From Acephala macrosclerotiorum (taxonomy: Eukaryota > Ascomycota > Leotiomycetes > Helotiales > Mollisiaceae), in the NCBI GenBank assembly GCA_014904845.1, contig MU119510.1, positions 1 to 59,886 of the forward strand: DNA of 59,886 nucleotides, given 5' to 3'. Positions 1-12,703 of the stretch are shown one piece after another (within the stretch, counting starts at the first letter, position 1; each line of letters starts with the position of its first letter). The notes beneath the pieces are model-generated. The model was not told where the DNA came from and ran no database searches. It saw only the letters and a program-made list of their open reading frames with translations. A program made the translations under genes and the position numbers.

Positions 1-1271
1 TTTTTTTTCGATTATAAAAATTTTAAAAACTATTTTTATTTTTATTTAAAATAAAATCGTATTATAAACGTTTTTATATACGATTTAAAAATTTAATAAA
101 AATTAAAAAAGTATTTAATAATATTTTAATACGTTTTAATAAACGTAATAAAATTTATTATATATAATAATTTTTATTCGTATATTCAAACGTAAATCGA
201 ATTATTTTTAAATTAATTTTTAATATAATATTTTAAAATATTCGAAAATCGTTTTATTTAAATTTTATATTCGAATTATAATAAATATAATAATATTTTA
301 TTAATTAAATATTTGATTTTAATATTTTTCGATTTTAAAATTTAATTTTACAATTTTAATTATTATATTGAAAAATAAATTTTTTCTAGTAAATTTTTAA
401 TAATAAAATTTATTAATAAATATAATCGAAAACGTATTATAATAATTTTCGAGTTTACTATTTATTTTCGAATATAAATTTTTAAATACTCGTATAAATA
501 TATTTAATAAATTTATTATTATAAAATTTTATAAAAATAATTAATTTTTTATCGAAATTAAATATTAATTAATTAAAATCTTTTAATAATTTTTTATTTT
601 TTAATAATATCGATTTATTTAATAATATTAATAATAATAAAATTAACGTTAAATATCGAGTTTTTAAAATCGAATTAAATAATAAAAAGAATTTTAATAT
701 TAAAAAATATTTATTAAATATTATATATTTTAAAAACGTCGTTAAAAATATTTTTATTTAAAGTTTTTATAATAGTTTTTATATAATCGATAGTTTTAAT
801 AAAATTTAATATTTTTTAATTATATTAAAATTTTTATTTTTAAAAATTATATTTATAAATATTCGTTTTTTTTTTTCGTTTTAATTAAATCGTTTATATT
901 TTTTTACGAATTAAATATTTTTTTTTTTAATTTTTTAATAAAATTACTTTAATAATATTATTTTTTAAACGATTATTTTTAATATTTATAAAATTATTAA
1001 ATTTATTTATATTGTTAAAACGTAAATTTTATTATTACGAAAAAAAATTTATAAATTTATTTTTATATTTTACGCGATTTATACGAATTAAATCGTAGTT
1101 TAATTAAAATATATTAAATTAAATTTTAATTATAAATTATTAATTTTTTTTTTTTAATTTTTTTTTTTTTAATTTTTTTAATTTAATTTTTTATATATTA
1201 TATAAAATTGAAAATTAATTAATTTTTCGTTTTTTAATTTCGATTTTTTTATAATAAAAATTATATTTTTA
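1..1271. repeat. AT-rich RIP-degraded block, left edge
   Basis: The sequence is almost purely A/T, and most remaining C and G sit in CpG. No frame looks like a gene on either strand. It is probably old transposon DNA, but no family can be recognised. It ends where the copia-like LTR begins. Confidence 0.75.
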
Positions 1272-1477
1272 TGGATACAATATTAGTTTAGTAGTCACGT
1301 GCGGTACTAGGCCAGATCGGGACTAGCGCCGCTTGCACTAGAGTTGAGATTATATTTTTCAATTTTTGTGCGTTTATTAGATTTAGAACTTATAATCAAT
1401 CAACGAATTATTTAATTTATTTGTTTATTTCGTTTTTAATTTATTACTAGTAATAAATATTTTTAGTAATATTAATA
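1272..1477 (+). repeat. 5' LTR of copia-like copy 1
   Basis: It aligns with the LTRs at 7632-7839, 51232-51439 (minus) and 57364-57571 (minus). A core of about 75 bp stays base-balanced, with TAGTCACGTGCGG, CTAGGCCAGATCGG and GACTAGCGCCGCTTGC, although all surrounding DNA is A/T. The distal part carries TTACTAGTAATAAATA. Confidence 0.85.
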
Positions 1478-4400
1478 TTAATTAGTAATTATTCAATTAA
1501 TTACAAAACAATTAAATTTTTATTTAAAAGAAATTAATTTACAAAAAAAAAAAAATTTTTTAAATAATTTATTTTTTATAAAAAAATATTTAAAATAATT
1601 AATATACTTTTGAAAAAACGAGAATCTATAAGAATCTTCTTATAAAAACGCGCTAAAAATATTGAGATTATTAAAAACTTAAAAAAAAACAATACGAGAA
1701 CAATTTTAAATTTATATTTACTTTTTAAATCTGCGTTTATTACGCAAAATAATAACGTTTACAAAAAACGAATAAAAAAACGCGAAAACGATTTTAAATT
1801 TATATTAATTTATACGAATTTACGTCAAAAACGAATTTTCAAAAGAAATTTTGTACTTTTACTCGTTATTTGATCGAAAGCGTATAAATATTAATAATAA
1901 TATTTATTTGAACTCGAATTAAAACTTTTAATTTTTTTATTATTTATTATATAATTATTTTTTAAAATAGTAAATTTGTTTAAAATCAAATTTTTTTACA
2001 ATAAAAACAAATAAAAAAAAAGATTTCGATTTTACGAACAATAAAAATTTCAATAAAATAATATTAAATAAATATATTTTTTATTATTTTAAAATATATA
2101 AAAAAAATATATATATTTTAATTATAATTTATAAAAATTTTTTCAAAAAATTTTTAAAAATTGTTCACAAAAAATTTTACGTTTAATATATAAAAATCTT
2201 ATATATTATTTATAAAACTTTTCACGTATTTACAAAATTTAAATATCGAAAAATAAAAAGTTTATTATCGATAATTTAAAAAAAAAAAATTATAAATAAA
2301 TATAAATAAAAATCGTCGATCAATTGAAAAATAGAAAATTTTTTTCTCAATAAAATCGATTAATTCAACTAGTAAATCAAAGTCTTCTAATATTAGTATT
2401 TAATAATTAAAATATAATTATTCTTACGATTTCAATTATTAATACGAATTTTTTTACTACGAATACGATTATTTCTATAAATACTTTTTATATTTTTCTT
2501 ATTACAATTTTTTCTATAAATATGAACTTATTTAATATAATACAAAATACTTAATATATTTATTAATAATTTTTTTAACAATAATCGAATTAATATAATA
2601 ATCTATAGAATATTTTTATTAAATTACTTATAAATTTAATAAAAATTTATATGGATAATAAAAAGTATAATAAAAAATTATACGATATTTTTGATTACAA
2701 ATTATCGATTTTTTATAATTATTATAATAAAATCGAATTATTTTAAAATCAATATAATAAAGTATTTTTTATTAGTTTTACAAAACGTATAAACGCGTTT
2801 TATTTTAATAGATTTTTAAAAAAAGATTTCGATTTTATTATATTAATAATAATAATAAAAATTTATTTCGAGATTAAAAAAAATTACTAATTATATATAT
2901 TTTTATAAAAAAAAACTATTTTAATAAAAATTATTACGATTAATTTAATAAAAATTAAATTAAAATATTTATAAATATTTTTTAATTAATTTCAAAAAAT
3001 TTAATTAAATTTATTATTAAAATATTAAACGAAATATAATCTGCGAAATCAAATTATTAATATTTATCGAAATATTAAAAAATGCAATTTTACTTTCTAT
3101 AAATTTATTAATATTTTTAAAAACGTTTATATTAAATTACAATTAATAGTAAATATTACAATGCAATTACGTAAAATACAATAATATAATTTAAATTTTA
3201 TTTCTTAAAATCAAAAAAAAAAACGAATTTAATTAAAATTAAATTGATCGTATTTATAAAGAACAAAATAAAGAACGTAATCAAATACAAAATTGAGAAT
3301 ATTAAAATCGAGAAAATTTTCAAAATAAATATCGTAAAAATTATAAATTTCAAAAAAGATTATACTAAAAAAAATATTATATTTATAGTAAATCGAGATA
3401 TTAATTAATAAAATATACGATAAAAAAGCGATAATAAATATATACAAAATTTCAATAGTAAATCTAATATACGATAAATCGAAATATTATAACAATTTAT
3501 TATTAAAAAAATTTTATTAAAATCGAGAAAATGAAAAACTTATTAAAAAATAATCAAATAATAAAAATTGATCAATTACTAATAAATATAAAAATGAAAA
3601 ACGAGAATAAAAATTATTTTATTAAATTTAAAGAAATCGATAATACGTAAATAATAATTATTTTAAATAATTAGTTTATTTATTATATTATTACGAAAGA
3701 AAATATATTCAATATTTTATTATTACAATTTGAATTATTTGAATCGAATTAATATTTATTTTTTATTTTTAAAAATCGATATTTTTTAAAAGTTTTTTAA
3801 AGAATTATATCGAATAATAAAATCGTCGAAATATTAATTATTAATCAATCGCAATTTATAGTACTATAAAAGTTTAATATTAGTATTCAATTAAATATAT
3901 TTACAATTAAAACTTATAAAATTCGTTTTAATAAAAACATTATTTTATTGTAAAAAATTATTCGAATTAATACTTTATTAAATATTATTATTTTTTATAT
4001 TATTTTTATAAATATACTTTTTTTATTCTATATTTAAAATATAAATATTATAAATATAAAACTCGACAATTTAAAAAATGTTTTAATTCAAAGAAATAAA
4101 ATCGTTCTTATTATAAAAAAATAAAACTACTTATAAATATTATTATATTAATCAAAGAAAAATTTAATTTAAAATTATTTTATTAATACAAAATTATACT
4201 AATTATATAAACGTTTTAATTACTTATCGATACGATGTTTTATAAAAAAATTTCAACGAATTAATTATAATATAAATATTAAATATTATTATTATTATTA
4301 AATATATAAACAATTACTTAAAAAATTCAAATTTATTTTATAAAATAATTATAAATTCAATTATTCGATTATTATCGACGTTTTATATTTAAATAAAAAA

Positions 4401-5574
4401 TTAATCTTACAAATAATAAACTCGTTTACAATATTTCAAACTATTAAATTTATAAAAAATATATCTATAAAAATAATATAAAATATATTACGTATATATT
4501 AAATCGATATATATTAAAAACTATCGAATTATATTATTTACAATATTAAAAAAAATTTCTTGTTTATAAAGTTTCAATAAAACGTTAAAATAATAGTAAT
4601 TAAAATCAAAAAAATATTTATTAAAACTTATAATAATATAAAAAAAATAAAGAAATATTACATTTTATTATATCGAATTTATGAGATTATTTACAACGAA
4701 TTAATCGAAAAATAAATCGATAAAAATATAATTTTACAAATAATAATTAAAATTGTTAACAATTTAATAAAATCGAACGATATTATATTTATATTATTAG
4801 TTTTTGAAATATACTCTAAAATAATTAATAACGATATATCGTCGTTATTAATTATTAAAAAAATTGAAATAATTCGAGTAATTACTAAAAAAAATACACT
4901 ATTTATATATTTAATATCAAATTAACGACGCGTTTTCAATAAAAAACAATTCAAATACGAAATTTATATTAAATTTATCAATTTTATTTAAAGTACGCGT
5001 TTAACGTAAAAAAAGCAAATAAAAAAAATTATATAAATTATTAATAATTAATAGAAAAATATATATAATTAATATATTTTATAAATCGATTAATTTTCGT
5101 TCAACGATTATTAAGTTTTATTATACGAAAAAAGAAATACTAAAAGTTTATAATTAAATTGATAATTAAAAAAATAATCAAAAAAATCAAAAAAAAAAAA
5201 CTTTATTTTTTTAATTGAACGAAATAAACAAAGAATTAATCAAAAAACGTAATCGAAAACATTTAAAAAAATTACAAAATAAAAACGTATATAATAAAAA
5301 ATTTAAATAAAATAAATATTATAATTTTATCGAAAATAATAAAAAAAATTACGAAAATTTCAATAATCAATTTTTTATTATTATTATCAAAAAAATTAAA
5401 ATTTTTATAGTTTTTAAAATAAATAAAAAAAAAATAATATAAAATTATTATTAAAACTATAAAAAAAAAATATAATTATAATTTTTAAACAATTATTTAA
5501 AGCGTTTTAAAAAAAAAAATTGATAATTTAATTGTAAAAAAAGTTTTTAATTTTATTTAATACGATTTTAATAA

Positions 5575-5833
5575 TGTAATAAGGCTATATGCTCTCTCTT
5601 CAAAAATCCTTGTAAATAGCTAGTTTCGAGAGCAGTGCTGGTCACGTGTCTTCTAGTACATAAGGAGCTTTCGCTCACCATAGACTAATCAACAACTCTT
5701 TCTACTTCTACTTTGACTGATTGATTGATTGATTTACGGATTACGGATTACTTCGAATGAGTCTAGTCCACTGGCTAAGACGAACTGACCTACGGTTGGG
5801 CCTTTTTGCTTTGTACTCCATTGCTCTTCTACA
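5575..5833. mobile_element. Un-RIPed solo-LTR-like insertion inside copia copy 1
   Basis: A 259-bp base-balanced segment starts TGTAATAAGG and ends CTCTTCTACA (TG...CA) inside otherwise A/T DNA. The flanks carry ATAA on both sides (5571-5574 and 5834-5837). Five bases, AATAA, also fit if the final A is shared. Copy 2 carries the matching empty site with a single AATAA near plus 53230 and aligns on both sides. The segment includes GGTCACGTGTC, a TGAT microsatellite and a TTACGGA repeat. It has no coding capacity. TG/CA ends, target duplication and size point to a solo LTR of another retrotransposon family; a small non-autonomous element is possible. Confidence 0.8.
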
Positions 5834-7269
5834 ATAAGTATACTAAAATTCGAATTTTTAATTCGAAATTAATCAATAAAATCAAAAGTAAAATTATCGA
5901 TATTTTCTACGAGAAATCGAAACTAATAATTCAAAAATATAATAACAAAAAAAAAGAAATAATTTTTACGCAATTCTCAATAATACAAAAAACTAATTAA
6001 CGACTAATTATCGTTTTAATACTTTTTTTAATTTAATTTTTAAACAAAAAAATTAAAATGTAATTTCGTAATATTATTTAAATTTATATTTAATTTATAA
6101 CAAATTTTCAATAATTTATATTAATACGTTTATCGAAAAAAATTTGTTATTTATATTTATTAAATATAATTATAATTATCTTAAAATTTTTATATAAAAT
6201 TGCGAAAACAAAAATACACTAATAAATTACGTATTACAAATATTATAAAAAAAAACTATTTATAATTATATTAATATACGATTTTTGTTTTTTAATTATA
6301 ATTATCAAAAGATTTTTCGACGTTATTAAAATATAAATCGATAATACGTTTATATTAATAAAAAAAAAAATTATTTTTAAAAAAAATGAATTCAATAAAA
6401 TTAAATTTTTAATTAAATCTAAAAAAGTTTTAATATTAAAAATACTATTAATTTTCAATAAATACGTTTTAATTTAATTTGAAAATATAATTTAATTATA
6501 ATAAAAAAACTAAAATAAAAAAATTAAACTAATAAATATTAAATTATTTAATTTTCAAATTAAATATTGAAAACAACGAATTAAAAAAACTTATATTATT
6601 ACTATTTATTAATTTAAAACAATTTTCAATTTATTTATTATTATTTAATACTAAAATTTAACAAAAAAAAAATTATTACATTAAATAAAAAATTAAAATA
6701 GCAAATTAAAAACTTAAATCGAAAATTTAAATATATTACTTTCGATTTATTTACGACGAAATTTTTCGTTTTTGTCGATAATTTATTTGCAAATAACAAA
6801 AATTTTAATTTTCAAATTAAATAAAAAATTATTCTAATAAATAAACGCTAATTAAACAATAAAAAATTTAAAATTAAAAGAAATTTTATTTATTACAATT
6901 CTATTAAAAGTAAACGTATTACTAAAAGCGTTTTAATTTTTGAGATATATAGTATAATAAAAAAAATCAATATAGTAATTGTAATCGAATTTACTATTAA
7001 TATAATTATTTAATAATTCGATTTTTTTAAGATTTTAATAATCGTTTATACAAATTTATATTCGTTATACGAGTATTTAATCAAATTAAAAACGATTAAA
7101 AAAAAGCGTTTTATAATCAATATTATAATTTTTTACTAATCGTATAAACGTAAAAAATTGTAAAAAATTCAATAAATTAACGATTAAAATAATTTAATAA
7201 ATACTATAATAAAATCAATATTTAATAAGAGTTTAAAAAAGTTTCTAAATACGAATTATTTTAAAATTC

Positions 7270-7299
7270 GAATAAAAAAATAAATTAAAAAAAAAAAAA

Positions 7300-7362
<63 letters not shown>
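7270..7362 (+). repeat. Poly-A-rich simple repeat in copia copy 1
   Basis: Two long A runs are separated by ATTT near the 3' end of the element interior, about 270 bp before the 3' LTR. Copy 2 lacks a run of this length at the matching place, so it looks like local expansion. Confidence 0.6.
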
Positions 7363-7366
<4 letters not shown>

Positions 7367-7631
7367 TGCGTAGTATTTCGAATCTTGTGATTATTTAATT
7401 TACAAAATCAAAAAAGAGAAAATTACTCCAATTTCAGCGTTTATAATTCTCGACGAATTTCGAAAATAGTATTAGTCTACTAGCGTTATTCTCAAAGTTT
7501 AATTATATAATTTTTGCATTAGAATATTAACGTGTTTTACGTATTAATAAATTACAATAAAAGAAAAAAATAATAACGTTTTTTAAATAATTAAATTAAG
7601 TCAATTTTTGTTACAAAGAAAGAATTACCAG

Positions 7632-7839
7632 TGTAAATACAATATTAGTTTAGTAGTCACGTGCGATACTAGGACAGATCGAGACTAGCGCCGCTTGCAC
7701 TAGAATTGAAATTATATTCTTTAATTCTTACGCGTTTACTAGATTTAAAACTTATAATCAATCAACGAATTATTCAATTTATTTGTTTATTTCGTTTTTA
7801 GTTTATTACTAGTAATAAATATTTTTAGTAATATTAACA
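7632..7839 (+). repeat. 3' LTR of copia-like copy 1
   Basis: This 208-bp LTR follows an internal end containing AAAGAAAGAATTACCAG, a likely purine-rich second-strand priming region, also found next to the matching LTR of copy 2. It begins TGTAAATACAATATTAG and ends AGTAATATTAACA. It differs from the 5' LTR mostly by C/T and G/A changes. Confidence 0.85.
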
Positions 7840-10540
7840 ATTTTAATTAAAATTTATTTTATTCGCGAAAAACGTTTTATTATAATAAATCGAATTTAAT
7901 AAATATTATAATACGATTTTTATAAAATAATCGTTAAATTTTTTTCAATTTCGAATTTCGTATTATATTTAAAAAAATTTAAAAAAAAATTTCGAGTTTT
8001 ATTAAATATTTAAAAAATTATTTAATAATTTCAAATTTTATAAAAAATTCGAAAAATTTTAAAAAAGTTTTTAAATTTCGTAAAATATTCGAAAAATTAT
8101 TTTAATAATAATAAATAAATTATAATTAAATATTCGTTATTAATATATAATAAAATGTAAAATTAAATAAAATAAAATTAATTATACAAATATTTCGAAT
8201 TTTCGATATTTTATTTTTTAAAAGTTTAAAATAATCGTTTTTTTAATATAATTTAAAAGTTTTTTATATAAATATAATTTATTAAATATTTTTTCGTAAA
8301 TAATTTTATTATTTTATAATCGAACGATATTAATTACTAATTAATATTAATACGTTCGAAAATAAATTATAAAATATTAAAATTTTAATTTAATATTAAT
8401 AATTTATTTTTTTTTATTTTTAAAAAAAAAGTATTTATTTATTTATATAATTAAATAAAATAAATATAAAATTAAAAAATAAATATTAAAATAATTATTA
8501 TTAAAAATAATAAAAATTATAATTCGAATTATGTAATCGATCGTTTAAACGATTATTTAATTAAATCGATAATTTTAAAAATAAAATATATAATAAATAT
8601 TAAACGATTTAATATATTTTTTATTTTTTATAAAATTATTAAATATTATTTAAAAATTATATTTAAAAACTTAAAAACTTGAAATTATTTTTATATTAAA
8701 ATTTTAAAAAAAATTTATTATTAAAAATTATTAAATAGTTTTTTATATTATTTAAAAAGTTTTTAAAAAATATAATTATTTTTTATATAAATTAATTTAC
8801 AAATTAAAATTTAATAAAAATACTAAAAAAAAACTCGATATAATTAAGTTTTTATTATAAAAATTAAACTTTTAAAAATTAAAAAAATATAAAAATAAAT
8901 ATAAAATTTAAAAAAAACTAAATAAAAAGTTTTATAAATATATAATTCGATATAAATAAAAAAAATTTTAAATTTATATATTAAAAAATAATTATATATA
9001 ATATAAAAAATTGAAATTATATATAAAAAAAAAAATTTAAATAAATAAATAAAAAAAAATCGTTAAAAAATTAATTAATATAAATATTAATAATTTATTT
9101 TTAAAAATAAATTTGTTTTTTTTTATTTAAAAATATAAAAAGTTTAAATTTAAAATTATTATATAAAAAAATAATATTTTTATTTATTTTTTAAAATATT
9201 AATAAAAAGTTTATTTTTTTTTAAATTATAAAACTTTTTTAATTAAATAATTTATTTAATTTTAACGTTATTAAATTTTTTTAATTTTAAATAAAAAAAA
9301 TTATTAAAATAAAAAATTACAAAAATAAAAAAAATTTTAAAAAAAAAATAATTAAAATTATAAAATGAAATTTTTTAAAAAAAATTCAAATATAAATTAA
9401 AAAATTTTTATATTATATTAAATAATTACTTAAATTAAAAAATAAATATAAATATAATAAAAAAAATATAAAAAATAAAAAAATAAAAATAATACGTTTT
9501 TACATTAAATAATATATTTTTATTTTATTTTATTATAAAATACGTATTTATTATATTTATAAAAAATAAATTTTTAAAAACTCGCGATATTATTTTTATA
9601 AAAAATAAATCTTTGTAATTTTATTATTTTATATTGAAATTTTCGTAAATATATAAAAATTAAATTTTATTTTTTTAATAATATTTAATTAATAAATTAA
9701 TATAAATATTATTATTATTTAAAAAACGATATTATTTTTATTTTATAATTAAAAATTTAATCAAATTTAATTTATTCAATGTTTAAAAAAAAATTTCGTA
9801 ATTAATTTTTTATTAAATTTATTTAAAAAAAATTTATATTATTTTTTTTAATTTTAAACTTTTAAAACTTCGTATTTATTTTAATATACTCGTTATTTGT
9901 ATTTTTTAAAAACGATATTTAAATTTAAAACTTAATAAAAAAAATTTTATTAAATTATAAATACAAATATATATTTTAAAAATATAATAATATAAATAAT
10001 TTTTTAAAAATATAATAATATAAATAATTTTTTAAAAAACAAATTTAAAATTTATATAATTTTTTTATATGTTTTTAAAATTACGTATTTTTTAAAAAAA
10101 TTTATAATTATAAAATAATTTATACGTTTTTTTAATTTAATAAAAAATAAAAAATTTAAAATATATATTAAATAAATAAATTTCTATTTAATTTATATTT
10201 AATTATATAAATTTTAAATTATAATAAAAAACGAAATAAAAAATTAATATATTATATTTTATAATTATTTATTTTAATATTTTTAATTTTATTTCTTTTT
10301 ATTATATTTTTTAACGTTTTTTAATATTTTAAAAAAAATAAAAATATTTAAACTTTTTTTTAAATACTTTTTTTAATATCGATTTTATAATTATATAATT
10401 CGTATTAATTTTTAATTTTATTATAAATTAAACGTTTTATTTTTTTATATTTATATTTTTTTTCAAATATATTTTAATTAAAAACTCGATTTCTTTTTAT
10501 TTGCTATATACTTCGACGCAATTAATAGTTTTATATTTAA
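7840..10540. repeat. AT-rich RIP-degraded block with CpG-only C and G
   Basis: This is the most extreme AT stretch in the window. In 7861-7920 all five C and all five G lie in CpG. In 8521-8580 all five C lie in CpG. No gene, LTR or inverted repeat was recognised. It ends abruptly at about 10,540 where base-balanced sequence begins. Confidence 0.8.
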
Positions 10541-11534
10541 ATTCTAAGTTTCATTTTACGGCGTTTTTAGTACGATTTGTAAATTGACAAACTCTGAGAT
10601 AAAGTTGAGGCATGCTCATTTCACCGTTCAAAGAGGTACTGGCTGAGCTGACTGGATCCGTCTCGGTTGCCATAGACGTATCATCCGATACCACCTCTGA
10701 TTTGATGTATTCTTTTTGTTTTTGCTCAAGTTCGAAGATCTCTAGAAAAGCCACAACGAGAAGGCAGTCTCATGCAGCTAAGGCGTAGCGCATGTAAGGG
10801 TGCATGGAATTCGCATGACTTGACACAATGTTAGTTCCAGCGTGAGAGTTTCGCATTATGAAGACATGACCAATGATTAACCTTAGAACAAACAATTTGA
10901 GTCCAGAGAGCATAAGGGCACGATCTCACCATCAGGCAAACCGGGAATCGCAAATAATAATAAAATATCTTGTGACCTGTCAGCCTGCACTTGCTCCCGA
11001 CTACCTGGCAAACTTTCAGCTGTGCTATAAATGCCCTATTCTCTCGCAGAACGCAGACCTCTTCGTTGGCAGTCAATCACGTGGCAATGTACTCCATAAG
11101 CGAGCCCCTATATTATAATCCCGGACAATTCCTTCTTCCGCCGTGCCATCTTAGGGAGATGTTGGAGTGGTTACAAGATAAACTGTCTCAAAAGACTTTA
11201 TAGATACATAAATATTCTTGTGGGGTTTTTCGAGGCCTCGGGAAAATGCTGGCGCATGAAAATATTACACGTGAACCGCTCACGGTGAGCGACAGCACCC
11301 CATTCACCTTGCACGCTAGCTTTGATAATTATATAAGCGAATCTCATTAGCGGCTCCTTCTCCTCTTACACTCTCGCACAACCCTAACTGGTATTTTCTT
11401 GCGCAAAAGTTACCTCGCGCAACAATTTCTTTCCACCCCCTGTTGAACGGACTTGCAACCTCCACAAGATCAAGATTCCGAAAACCTCTCTTCTGATACC
11501 AGTCACACGACAACAACTCGAGCGCAAAGAAATC
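10541..11534. other. Gene-poor edge of the gene island and BTB gene upstream region
   Basis: Base-balanced sequence without a convincing gene. A 67-codon minus-strand frame (10551-10754) begins with ATG, has an acidic, Ser/Thr-rich composition and runs to the AT-rich border; it could be the stub of a gene cut off by the repeat compartment. The last 200 bp before 11535 are the likely promoter and 5' leader of the BTB gene. Confidence 0.4.
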
Positions 11535-12703
11535 ATGGATTCCGACACTGGCCATGAATCTCACCAGCCTATAAAAGCCCCTTCGCAGACTTCTTCTTAC
11601 TCTTCTACATCAACCCGTGGTCCTCAAAGAAACACATTAAAGCTTGGCTCGTCGTCTTCTGCTACCATGGACCAGCTTCCGAGCCTAGCCTACGGCGCAA
11701 CCACAGAAAGATTTTGGAACCCAGCCGGCGATTATTTCGAGCATGAACCAAAGCATGGAGCTTCAGAAAAGAATGCTGTCAACAGGTAAGTTGTTGTCGA
11801 TCTTGTGGTTCAAGATATATAAGCTTTTGGTCAGAGGATAACTTCAAATGTATCCGCCGTCCCGTCCCTTGTGGATACACCCGTTGTTTAATGAGAATAA
11901 TGCTGATCTTTTGCCTACATAGTGAGGTGTCGATCATAGTACGAGATCACACTTTCAAGATGAACCGACAGTCTCTCGAGACCAACGCTGGATTCTTCAA
12001 ACTTTCACTCCGATCATCTGGTGGCTGGGTCGAACTTCTGAATAACACCTTTAAGCTTCCTACTTTCAGCCCTACAACTTTCAAGATGTTTCAGTGCTGG
12101 GTTGAAGATGGAGGTTTCGACTGGGATCTTTGCTCTGGCAACTGGTTCACTCGCACCTCGCCAAGTCGGGCCTCTGTTTTGGTCGGAAACAAGCAGTACG
12201 TTCAGCAAGCACTAGTTAGTACTTCACTTGATGGGCTTGTAGAGTGTTACGTGCTTGGAGACTACCTTGATGCACCCGGATTTCAAAACGAAGCAATGGA
12301 CCAGCTTTCAGAGCTTTACTCTTCTATCCACTACGAGAACTACGAAGTACCCCTCCATAACATTCGCTACATCTGGGAAAATACTTCATATGGATCACTC
12401 CTCCTTCGCTTGCTCATGGATGCCCTTCAGTTCTGCCTCTCAAAGAAGACTCTGCTGCTTGCGGCGGGCAAGGGTCTGATCCCGGGTGGTCTTGCTGTGG
12501 CTCTGGCTGCTGAGGGTCTGGAGCGTGCCGAGCCTGTGGCCCCATGGAGCAAATATGCCAGCGCCTACCATCTGCATCCGAAAATCAAGTATGACAACCC
12601 CGACTCGAACGTGTGCAGCTGTACCTGTTTGCCTGACAAAAATTGGGTCACAAGCTGGGACACCGTTGTCGAGAACTTCTCTCTCAATCATGAATGGGAG
12701 TAG
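11535..12703 (+). CDS. BTB/POZ domain protein
   Basis: Two exons, 11535-11785 and 11923-12703, give 343 aa. The 137-nt intron has a GTAAGT donor, a GCTGAT branch-like site and a TACATAG acceptor, and joins AG|T as Ser. The first ~80 residues are Ser/Thr-rich and probably disordered. A BTB/POZ-like fold follows from about residue 84: a SEVSIIVRDHTFKMNR strand-turn, a region predicting LPTFSPTTFKMFQCWVEDG, then LVECYVLGDYLDAPGFQN near residues 190-210 and IRYIWENT later, all typical of fungal BTB proteins. The C-terminus has clustered cysteines (CSCTC). Such proteins dimerise and often act as adaptors, for example for Cul3 ligases; the partner here is unknown. The start is the ATG with AATC upstream. 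Confidence 0.75.

Larger units (their letters stand above)
1272..7839 (+). mobile_element. RIP-degraded Ty1/copia-like LTR retrotransposon, copy 1
   Basis: Two direct repeats of about 207 bp (1272-1477 and 7632-7839) bound an AT-rich interior. Each begins with TG and an AATACAATATTAG-like stretch. The right repeat ends AGTAATATTAACA, giving TG...CA ends; in the left repeat the same end reads ATTAATA, a CA-to-TA change. TTTTA lies just before the left end (1267-1271) and at 7841-7845, a target duplication with a one-base offset. The interior aligns with the opposite-strand copy at 51232-57571. About 6250-6480 (+) matches that copy's reverse-transcriptase remnant. No intact gag or pol remains. 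The interior is longer than copy 2 mainly because of an insertion at 5575-5833. Assignment to copia rests on copy 2. Confidence 0.85.

Noticed and set aside
3229..3447. 72-codon minus-strand frame, with a twin at 55359-55604 (+)
   Set aside because: Both lie antisense within the two copia copies. They resemble each other only because the elements are homologous; the Ile/Tyr/Phe composition reflects A/T-only DNA.
6243..6458. 71-codon minus-strand frame in copy 1
   Set aside because: Antisense to the RT remnant; an A/T artefact.
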